NCBI GenBank assembly: GCA_958496175.1
Contig: OY292280.1
Location: forward strand, 16,740,001-16,804,000
Source: Sisyra terminalis
Lineage: Eukaryota; Arthropoda; Insecta; Neuroptera; Sisyridae
Reading direction: 5' to 3'
Length of the DNA stretch: 64,000 nt
Shown: in pieces, positions 49,395 through 61,066 of the stretch
How positions within the stretch are numbered: position 1 is the stretch's first letter
Layout: every line of letters starts with the position of its first letter
The notes under the pieces: generated by a model
The model's database searches: none
Told to the model about the DNA's origin: nothing
Seen by the model: the letters and a program-made list of their open reading frames with translations, nothing else
Made by a program: the position numbers and the translations under genes

Positions 49395-52300
49395 TAGACA
49401 ACTTAAATAAAAATTTATAAATCTTATGTCACTATTCTGTCTTACTTTTGTTTAAAATAACTCCTATTCAACCATCATTGTTCAAATAGTGAAGTCTATA
49501 TATTTTTTTTCGCTATATTTTCCATTTGGGAGGCAAAATCTGAAAAATTTTGTTTTCAATTGATTAATTGGTATGTTTTATAGCCAACTAAAATAAAATT
49601 TTATAAATCTTATGTCAATATTCTGTCTTACTTTTGTTTAAAATAATTCCTATTCAACCGTCATTGTTCAGCTAGGAAAGTCTATATATATTTTTATTTT
49701 TGCTATATTTTACATTTAGGAGACAAAATTTGAAAAATATTGATTATACCTGATTACTTGGTACGTTTTATAAACAACTAAAATAAAAATTAATAAATCC
49801 TATGTCAATATTCAGTCCTACTTTAGTTTAAAATAACTCCTATTCAACCGTCATTGTTCAGCTAGTGAAGTCTATATATTTTTTTTTCGCTATATTTTAC
49901 ATTTAGGAGGCAAAATCTGAAAAATATTGACTATATCTGATTATATGGTTTGTTTTATAGACAATTAAAATAAAAATTTATAAATACTATGTCAATATTC
50001 TGTCCTACTTTAGTTTAAAATAACTCCTATTCAACCATCATTGTTCAAATAGTGAAGTCTATAAATATTTTTTTTCGCTATATTTTACATTTGGGAGGCA
50101 AAATCTGAAAAATTTTGTTTACAATTGATTAATTGGTATGTTTTATAGACAACTAAAATCAAATTTTATAAATCTTATGTCAATATTCTGTCTTACTTTT
50201 GTTTAAAATAACTCTTATTCAACCATCATTGTTCAAATAGTGAAGTCTATATATATTTTTATTTTTGCTATATTTTACATTTGGGAGACAAAATTTGAAA
50301 AATATTGATTATACCTGATTATTTGGTATGTTTTATAAACAACTATAATAAAAATTAATAAATCCTATGTCAATATTCTGTCCTACTTTAGTTTAAAATA
50401 ACTCCTATTCAACCATCATTGTTCAAATAGTGAAGTCTATATATTTTTTTTTCGCTATATTTTACATTTGGGAGGCAAAATCTGAAAAATTTTGTTTAAA
50501 TTGATTAATTGGTATGTTTTATAGCCAACTAAAATAAAATTTTATAAATCTTATGTCAATATTCTGTCTTACTTTTGTTTAAAATAATTCCTATTCAACC
50601 GTCATTGTTCAGCTAGGAAAGTCTATATATATTTTTATTTTTGCTATATTTTACATTTAGGAGACAAAATTTGAAAAATATTGATTATACCTGATTACTT
50701 GGTACGTTTTATAAACAACTAAAATATAAATTAATAAATCCTATGTCAATATTCAGTCCTACTTTAGTTTAAAATAACTCCTATTCAACCGTCATTGTTC
50801 AGCTAGTGAAGTCTATATATTTTTTTTTCGCTATATTTTACATTTAGGAGGCAAAATCTGAAAAATATTGACTATATCTGATTATATGGTTTGTTTTATA
50901 GACAATTAAAATAAAAATTTATAAATACTATGTCAATATTCTGTCCTACTTTAGTTTAAAATAACTCCTATTCAACCATCATTGTTCAAATAGTGAAGTC
51001 TATAAATATTTTTTTTCGCTATATTTTACATTTGGGAGGCAAAATCTGAAAAATTTTGTTTACAATTGATTAATTGGTATGTTTTATAGACAACTAAAAT
51101 AAAATTTTATAAATCTTATGTCAATATTCTGTCTTACTTTTGTTTAAAATAACTCTTATTCAACCATCATTGTTCAAATAGTGAAGTCTATATATATTTT
51201 TATTTTTGCTATATTTTACATTTGGGAGACAAAATTTGAAAAATATTGACTATATCTGATTATATGGTTTGTTTTATAGACAATTAAAATAAAAATTTAT
51301 AAATACTATGTCAATATTCTGTCCTACTTTAGTTTAAAATAACTCCTATTCAACCATCATTGTTCAAATAGTGAAGTCTATAAATATTTTTTTTCGCTAT
51401 ATTTTACATTTGGGAGGCAAAATCTGAAAAATTTTGTTTACAATTGATTAATTGGTATGTTTTATAGACAACTAAAATAAAATTTTATAAATCTTATGTC
51501 AATATTCTGTCTTACTTTTGTTTAAAATAACTCTTATTCAACCATCATTGTTCAAATAGTGAAGTCTATATATATTTTTATTTTTGCTATATTTTACATT
51601 TGGGAGACAAAATTTGAAAAATATTGATTATACCTGATTATTTGGTATGTTTTATAAACAACTATAATAAAAATTAATAAATCCTATGTCAATATTCTGT
51701 CCTACTTTAGTTTAAAATAACTCCTATTCAACCGTCATTGTTCAGCTAGTGAAGTCTATATATTTTTTTTTCGCTATATTTTACATTTGGGAGGCAAAAT
51801 CTGAAAAATTTTGTTTACAAATGATTTATTGGTATGTTTTATAGACAACTAAATTAAAATTTTATAAATAATATGTCAATATTCTGTCTTACTTTTGTTT
51901 AAAATAACTCCTATTCAACCGTCATTGTTCAGCTAGTGAAGTCTATATATTTTTTTTTCGCTATATTTTACATTTGGGAGGCAAAATCTGAAAAATTTTG
52001 TTTACAATTGATTAATTGGTATGTTTTATAGTTTATAGACAACTAAAATAAAATTTTATAAATCTTATGTCAATATTCTGTCTTACTTTTGTTTAAAATA
52101 ACTCCTATTCAACCGTCATTGTTCAAATAGTGAAGTCTATATATTTTTTTTTCGCTATATTTTCCATTTGGGAGGCAAAATCTGAAAAATTTTGTTTACA
52201 ATTGATTAATTGGTATGTTTTATAGACAACTAAAATAAAAATTAATAAATCTTATGTCAATATTCTGTCTTACTTTTGTTTAAAATAACTCCTATTCAAC

Positions 52301-55230
52301 CATCATTGTTCAAATAATGAAGTCTATATATTTTTTTTCGCTATATTTTCCATTTGGGGGGCAAAATCTGAAATATTTTGTTTACAATTGATTAATTGGT
52401 ATGTTTTATAGACAACTAAAATAAAAATTTATAAATCCTATGTCAATATTCAGTCCTACTTTAGTTTAAAATAACTCCTATTCAACCGTCATTGTTCAGC
52501 TAGTGAAGCCTATATATTTTTTTTTCGCTATATTTTACATTTGGGAGGCAAAATCTGAAAAATTTTGTTTACAATTGATTAATTGGTATGTTTTATAGAC
52601 AACTAAAATAAAATTTTATTAATCTTATGTCAATATTCTGCCTTACTTTTGTTTAAAATAACTCCTATTCAACCATCATTGTTCAAATAGTGAAGTCTAT
52701 ATATTTTTTTTTCGCTATATTTTCCATTTGGGAGGCAAAATCTGAAAAATTTTGTTTACAATTGATTAATTGGTATGTTTTATAGTCAACTAAAATAAAA
52801 ATTAATAAATCTTATGTCAATATTCTGTCTTACTTTTGTTTAAAATAACTCCTATTCAACCATCATTGTTCAAATAGTGAAGTCTATATATTTTTTTTTC
52901 GCTATATTTTCCATTTGGGAGGCAAAATCTGAAAAATTTTGTTTTCAATTGATTAATTGGTATGTTTTATAGCCAACTAAAATAAAATTTTATAAATCTT
53001 ATGTCAATATTCTGTCTTACTTTTGTTTAAAATAATTCCTATTCAACCGTCATTGTTCAGCTAGGAAAGTCTATATATATTTTTATTTTTGCTATATTTT
53101 ACATTTAGGAGACAAAATTTGAAAAATATTGATTATACCTGATTACTTGGTACGTTTTATAAACAACTAAAATAAAAATTAATAAATCCTATGTCAATAT
53201 TCAGTCCTACTTTAGTTTAAAATAACTCCTATTCAACCGTCATTGTTCAGCTAGTGAAGTCTATATATTTTTTTTTCGCTATATTTTACATTTAGGAGGC
53301 AAAATCTGAAAAATATTGACTATATCTGATTATATGGTTTGTTTTATAGACAATTAAAATAAAAATTTATAAATACTATGTCAATATTCTGTCCTACTTT
53401 AGTTTAAAATAACTCCTATTCAACCATCATTGTTCAAATAGTGAAGTCTATAAATATTTTTTTTCGCTATATTTTACATTTGGGAGGCAAAATCTGAAAA
53501 ATTTTGTTTACAATTGATTAATTGGTATGTTTTATAGACAACTAAAATAAAATTTTATAAATCTTATGTCAATATTCTGTCTTACTTTTGTTTAAAATAA
53601 CTCTTATTCAACCATCATTGTTCAAATAGTGAAGTCTATATATATTTTTATTTTTGCTATATTTTACATTTGGGAGACAAAATTTGAAAAATATTGACTA
53701 TATCTGATTATATGGTTTGTTTTATAGACAATTAAAATAAAAATTTATAAATACTATGTCAATATTCTGTCCTACTTTAGTTTAAAATAACTCCTATTCA
53801 ACCATCATTGTTCAAATAGTGAAGTCTATATATTTTTTTTTCGCTATATTTTACATTTGGGAGGCAAAATCTGAAAAATTTTGTTTAAATTGATTAATTG
53901 GTATGTTTTATAGCCAACTAAAATAAAATTTTATAAATCTTATGTCAATATTCTGTCTTACTTTTGTTTAAAATAATTCCTATTCAACCGTCATTGTTCA
54001 GCTAGGAAAGTCTATATATATTTTTATTTTTGCTATATTTTACATTTAGGAGACAAAATTTGAAAAATATTGATTATACCTGATTACTTGGTACGTTTTA
54101 TAAACAACTAAAATATAAATTAATAAATCCTATGTCAATATTCAGTCCTACTTTAGTTTAAAATAACTCCTATTCAACCGTCATTGTTCAGCTAGTGAAG
54201 TCTATATATTTTTTTTTCGCTATATTTTACATTTAGGAGGCAAAATCTGAAAAATATTGACTATATCTGATTATATGGTTTGTTTTATAGACAATTAAAA
54301 TAAAAATTTATAAATACTATGTCAATATTCTGTCCTACTTTAGTTTAAAATAACTCCTATTCAACCATCATTGTTCAAATAGTGAAGTCTATAAATATTT
54401 TTTTTCGCTATATTTTACATTTGGGAGGCAAAATCTGAAAAATTTTGTTTACAATTGATTAATTGGTATGTTTTATAGACAACTAAAATAAAATTTTATA
54501 AATCTTATGTCAATATTCTGTCTTACTTTTGTTTAAAATAACTCTTATTCAACCATCATTGTTCAAATAGTGAAGTCTATATATATTTTTATTTTTGCTA
54601 TATTTTACATTTGGGAGACAAAATTTGAAAAATATTGACTATATCTGATTATATGGTTTGTTTTATAGACAATTAAAATAAAAATTTATAAATACTATGT
54701 CAATATTCTGTCCTACTTTAGTTTAAAATAACTCCTATTCAACCATCATTGTTCAAATAGTGAAGTCTATAAATATTTTTTTTCGCTATATTTTACATTT
54801 GGGAGGCAAAATCTGAAAAATTTTGTTTACAATTGATTAATTGGTATGTTTTATAGACAACTAAAATAAAATTTTATAAATCTTATGTCAATATTCTGTC
54901 TTACTTTTGTTTAAAATAACTCTTATTCAACCATCATTGTTCAAATAGTGAAGTCTATATATATTTTTATTTTTGCTATATTTTACATTTGGGAGACAAA
55001 ATTTGAAAAATATTGATTATACCTGATTATTTGGTATGTTTTATAAACAACTATAATAAAAATTAATAAATCCTATGTCAATATTCTGTCCTACTTTAGT
55101 TTAAAATAACTCCTATTCAACCGTCATTGTTCAGCTAGTGAAGTCTATATATTTTTTTTTCGCTATATTTTACATTTGGGAGGCAAAATCTGAAAAATTT
55201 TGTTTACAAATGATTTATTGGTATGTTTTA
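49395..55230 (+). repeat. 31-mer higher-order unit, copy 1 (5836 bp)
   Basis: First of two adjacent direct copies. It starts within TATAGACAACTTAAATAAAA (ACTTAAATAA at 49401). Internal markers and their partners in copy 2, all at offset 5836: AACTAAAATCAAATTT 50151/55987, TTTAAATTGATT 50495/56331, the extra TTTATAG at 52021/57857, GAAGCC at 52505/58341. Inside it are shorter repeats at offset 3389 (18 monomers; AAATAATTCC at 49641/53030). I found no difference between the copies at the markers compared. Confidence 0.85.
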
Positions 55231-58200
55231 TAGACAACTTAAATAAAAATTTATAAATCTTATGTCACTATTCTGTCTTACTTTTGTTTAAAATAACTCC
55301 TATTCAACCATCATTGTTCAAATAGTGAAGTCTATATATTTTTTTTCGCTATATTTTCCATTTGGGAGGCAAAATCTGAAAAATTTTGTTTTCAATTGAT
55401 TAATTGGTATGTTTTATAGCCAACTAAAATAAAATTTTATAAATCTTATGTCAATATTCTGTCTTACTTTTGTTTAAAATAATTCCTATTCAACCGTCAT
55501 TGTTCAGCTAGGAAAGTCTATATATATTTTTATTTTTGCTATATTTTACATTTAGGAGACAAAATTTGAAAAATATTGATTATACCTGATTACTTGGTAC
55601 GTTTTATAAACAACTAAAATAAAAATTAATAAATCCTATGTCAATATTCAGTCCTACTTTAGTTTAAAATAACTCCTATTCAACCGTCATTGTTCAGCTA
55701 GTGAAGTCTATATATTTTTTTTTCGCTATATTTTACATTTAGGAGGCAAAATCTGAAAAATATTGACTATATCTGATTATATGGTTTGTTTTATAGACAA
55801 TTAAAATAAAAATTTATAAATACTATGTCAATATTCTGTCCTACTTTAGTTTAAAATAACTCCTATTCAACCATCATTGTTCAAATAGTGAAGTCTATAA
55901 ATATTTTTTTTCGCTATATTTTACATTTGGGAGGCAAAATCTGAAAAATTTTGTTTACAATTGATTAATTGGTATGTTTTATAGACAACTAAAATCAAAT
56001 TTTATAAATCTTATGTCAATATTCTGTCTTACTTTTGTTTAAAATAACTCTTATTCAACCATCATTGTTCAAATAGTGAAGTCTATATATATTTTTATTT
56101 TTGCTATATTTTACATTTGGGAGACAAAATTTGAAAAATATTGATTATACCTGATTATTTGGTATGTTTTATAAACAACTATAATAAAAATTAATAAATC
56201 CTATGTCAATATTCTGTCCTACTTTAGTTTAAAATAACTCCTATTCAACCATCATTGTTCAAATAGTGAAGTCTATATATTTTTTTTTCGCTATATTTTA
56301 CATTTGGGAGGCAAAATCTGAAAAATTTTGTTTAAATTGATTAATTGGTATGTTTTATAGCCAACTAAAATAAAATTTTATAAATCTTATGTCAATATTC
56401 TGTCTTACTTTTGTTTAAAATAATTCCTATTCAACCGTCATTGTTCAGCTAGGAAAGTCTATATATATTTTTATTTTTGCTATATTTTACATTTAGGAGA
56501 CAAAATTTGAAAAATATTGATTATACCTGATTACTTGGTACGTTTTATAAACAACTAAAATATAAATTAATAAATCCTATGTCAATATTCAGTCCTACTT
56601 TAGTTTAAAATAACTCCTATTCAACCGTCATTGTTCAGCTAGTGAAGTCTATATATTTTTTTTTCGCTATATTTTACATTTAGGAGGCAAAATCTGAAAA
56701 ATATTGACTATATCTGATTATATGGTTTGTTTTATAGACAATTAAAATAAAAATTTATAAATACTATGTCAATATTCTGTCCTACTTTAGTTTAAAATAA
56801 CTCCTATTCAACCATCATTGTTCAAATAGTGAAGTCTATAAATATTTTTTTTCGCTATATTTTACATTTGGGAGGCAAAATCTGAAAAATTTTGTTTACA
56901 ATTGATTAATTGGTATGTTTTATAGACAACTAAAATAAAATTTTATAAATCTTATGTCAATATTCTGTCTTACTTTTGTTTAAAATAACTCTTATTCAAC
57001 CATCATTGTTCAAATAGTGAAGTCTATATATATTTTTATTTTTGCTATATTTTACATTTGGGAGACAAAATTTGAAAAATATTGACTATATCTGATTATA
57101 TGGTTTGTTTTATAGACAATTAAAATAAAAATTTATAAATACTATGTCAATATTCTGTCCTACTTTAGTTTAAAATAACTCCTATTCAACCATCATTGTT
57201 CAAATAGTGAAGTCTATAAATATTTTTTTTCGCTATATTTTACATTTGGGAGGCAAAATCTGAAAAATTTTGTTTACAATTGATTAATTGGTATGTTTTA
57301 TAGACAACTAAAATAAAATTTTATAAATCTTATGTCAATATTCTGTCTTACTTTTGTTTAAAATAACTCTTATTCAACCATCATTGTTCAAATAGTGAAG
57401 TCTATATATATTTTTATTTTTGCTATATTTTACATTTGGGAGACAAAATTTGAAAAATATTGATTATACCTGATTATTTGGTATGTTTTATAAACAACTA
57501 TAATAAAAATTAATAAATCCTATGTCAATATTCTGTCCTACTTTAGTTTAAAATAACTCCTATTCAACCGTCATTGTTCAGCTAGTGAAGTCTATATATT
57601 TTTTTTTCGCTATATTTTACATTTGGGAGGCAAAATCTGAAAAATTTTGTTTACAAATGATTTATTGGTATGTTTTATAGACAACTAAATTAAAATTTTA
57701 TAAATAATATGTCAATATTCTGTCTTACTTTTGTTTAAAATAACTCCTATTCAACCGTCATTGTTCAGCTAGTGAAGTCTATATATTTTTTTTTCGCTAT
57801 ATTTTACATTTGGGAGGCAAAATCTGAAAAATTTTGTTTACAATTGATTAATTGGTATGTTTTATAGTTTATAGACAACTAAAATAAAATTTTATAAATC
57901 TTATGTCAATATTCTGTCTTACTTTTGTTTAAAATAACTCCTATTCAACCGTCATTGTTCAAATAGTGAAGTCTATATATTTTTTTTTCGCTATATTTTC
58001 CATTTGGGAGGCAAAATCTGAAAAATTTTGTTTACAATTGATTAATTGGTATGTTTTATAGACAACTAAAATAAAAATTAATAAATCTTATGTCAATATT
58101 CTGTCTTACTTTTGTTTAAAATAACTCCTATTCAACCATCATTGTTCAAATAATGAAGTCTATATATTTTTTTTCGCTATATTTTCCATTTGGGGGGCAA

Positions 58201-61066
58201 AATCTGAAATATTTTGTTTACAATTGATTAATTGGTATGTTTTATAGACAACTAAAATAAAAATTTATAAATCCTATGTCAATATTCAGTCCTACTTTAG
58301 TTTAAAATAACTCCTATTCAACCGTCATTGTTCAGCTAGTGAAGCCTATATATTTTTTTTTCGCTATATTTTACATTTGGGAGGCAAAATCTGAAAAATT
58401 TTGTTTACAATTGATTAATTGGTATGTTTTATAGACAACTAAAATAAAATTTTATTAATCTTATGTCAATATTCTGCCTTACTTTTGTTTAAAATAACTC
58501 CTATTCAACCATCATTGTTCAAATAGTGAAGTCTATATATTTTTTTTTCGCTATATTTTCCATTTGGGAGGCAAAATCTGAAAAATTTTGTTTACAATTG
58601 ATTAATTGGTATGTTTTATAGTCAACTAAAATAAAAATTAATAAATCTTATGTCAATATTCTGTCTTACTTTTGTTTAAAATAACTCCTATTCAACCATC
58701 ATTGTTCAAATAGTGAAGTCTATATATTTTTTTTTCGCTATATTTTCCATTTGGGAGGCAAAATCTGAAAAATTTTGTTTTCAATTGATTAATTGGTATG
58801 TTTTATAGCCAACTAAAATAAAATTTTATAAATCTTATGTCAATATTCTGTCTTACTTTTGTTTAAAATAATTCCTATTCAACCGTCATTGTTCAGCTAG
58901 GAAAGTCTATATATATTTTTATTTTTGCTATATTTTACATTTAGGAGACAAAATTTGAAAAATATTGATTATACCTGATTACTTGGTACGTTTTATAAAC
59001 AACTAAAATAAAAATTAATAAATCCTATGTCAATATTCAGTCCTACTTTAGTTTAAAATAACTCCTATTCAACCGTCATTGTTCAGCTAGTGAAGTCTAT
59101 ATATTTTTTTTTCGCTATATTTTACATTTAGGAGGCAAAATCTGAAAAATATTGACTATATCTGATTATATGGTTTGTTTTATAGACAATTAAAATAAAA
59201 ATTTATAAATACTATGTCAATATTCTGTCCTACTTTAGTTTAAAATAACTCCTATTCAACCATCATTGTTCAAATAGTGAAGTCTATAAATATTTTTTTT
59301 CGCTATATTTTACATTTGGGAGGCAAAATCTGAAAAATTTTGTTTACAATTGATTAATTGGTATGTTTTATAGACAACTAAAATAAAATTTTATAAATCT
59401 TATGTCAATATTCTGTCTTACTTTTGTTTAAAATAACTCTTATTCAACCATCATTGTTCAAATAGTGAAGTCTATATATATTTTTATTTTTGCTATATTT
59501 TACATTTGGGAGACAAAATTTGAAAAATATTGACTATATCTGATTATATGGTTTGTTTTATAGACAATTAAAATAAAAATTTATAAATACTATGTCAATA
59601 TTCTGTCCTACTTTAGTTTAAAATAACTCCTATTCAACCATCATTGTTCAAATAGTGAAGTCTATATATTTTTTTTTCGCTATATTTTACATTTGGGAGG
59701 CAAAATCTGAAAAATTTTGTTTAAATTGATTAATTGGTATGTTTTATAGCCAACTAAAATAAAATTTTATAAATCTTATGTCAATATTCTGTCTTACTTT
59801 TGTTTAAAATAATTCCTATTCAACCGTCATTGTTCAGCTAGGAAAGTCTATATATATTTTTATTTTTGCTATATTTTACATTTAGGAGACAAAATTTGAA
59901 AAATATTGATTATACCTGATTACTTGGTACGTTTTATAAACAACTAAAATATAAATTAATAAATCCTATGTCAATATTCAGTCCTACTTTAGTTTAAAAT
60001 AACTCCTATTCAACCGTCATTGTTCAGCTAGTGAAGTCTATATATTTTTTTTTCGCTATATTTTACATTTAGGAGGCAAAATCTGAAAAATATTGACTAT
60101 ATCTGATTATATGGTTTGTTTTATAGACAATTAAAATAAAAATTTATAAATACTATGTCAATATTCTGTCCTACTTTAGTTTAAAATAACTCCTATTCAA
60201 CCATCATTGTTCAAATAGTGAAGTCTATAAATATTTTTTTTCGCTATATTTTACATTTGGGAGGCAAAATCTGAAAAATTTTGTTTACAATTGATTAATT
60301 GGTATGTTTTATAGACAACTAAAATAAAATTTTATAAATCTTATGTCAATATTCTGTCTTACTTTTGTTTAAAATAACTCTTATTCAACCATCATTGTTC
60401 AAATAGTGAAGTCTATATATATTTTTATTTTTGCTATATTTTACATTTGGGAGACAAAATTTGAAAAATATTGACTATATCTGATTATATGGTTTGTTTT
60501 ATAGACAATTAAAATAAAAATTTATAAATACTATGTCAATATTCTGTCCTACTTTAGTTTAAAATAACTCCTATTCAACCATCATTGTTCAAATAGTGAA
60601 GTCTATAAATATTTTTTTTCGCTATATTTTACATTTGGGAGGCAAAATCTGAAAAATTTTGTTTACAATTGATTAATTGGTATGTTTTATAGACAACTAA
60701 AATAAAATTTTATAAATCTTATGTCAATATTCTGTCTTACTTTTGTTTAAAATAACTCTTATTCAACCATCATTGTTCAAATAGTGAAGTCTATATATAT
60801 TTTTATTTTTGCTATATTTTACATTTGGGAGACAAAATTTGAAAAATATTGATTATACCTGATTATTTGGTATGTTTTATAAACAACTATAATAAAAATT
60901 AATAAATCCTATGTCAATATTCTGTCCTACTTTAGTTTAAAATAACTCCTATTCAACCGTCATTGTTCAGCTAGTGAAGTCTATATATTTTTTTTTCGCT
61001 ATATTTTACATTTGGGAGGCAAAATCTGAAAAATTTTGTTTACAAATGATTTATTGGTATGTTTTA
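55231..61066 (+). repeat. 31-mer higher-order unit, copy 2 (5836 bp)
   Basis: Second copy, directly abutting the first at about 55216-55236 and ending at 61052-61072. There the sequence switches from the expected ACTTAAATAAAA to ACTAAATTAAAATTTT, so there is no third full copy. From 61070 to about 61980 the sequence instead follows the part of the unit starting near 57680 (offset 3390, then 3195 after loss of one 195-bp monomer; GAAGCC at 58341/61536). Confidence 0.85.
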
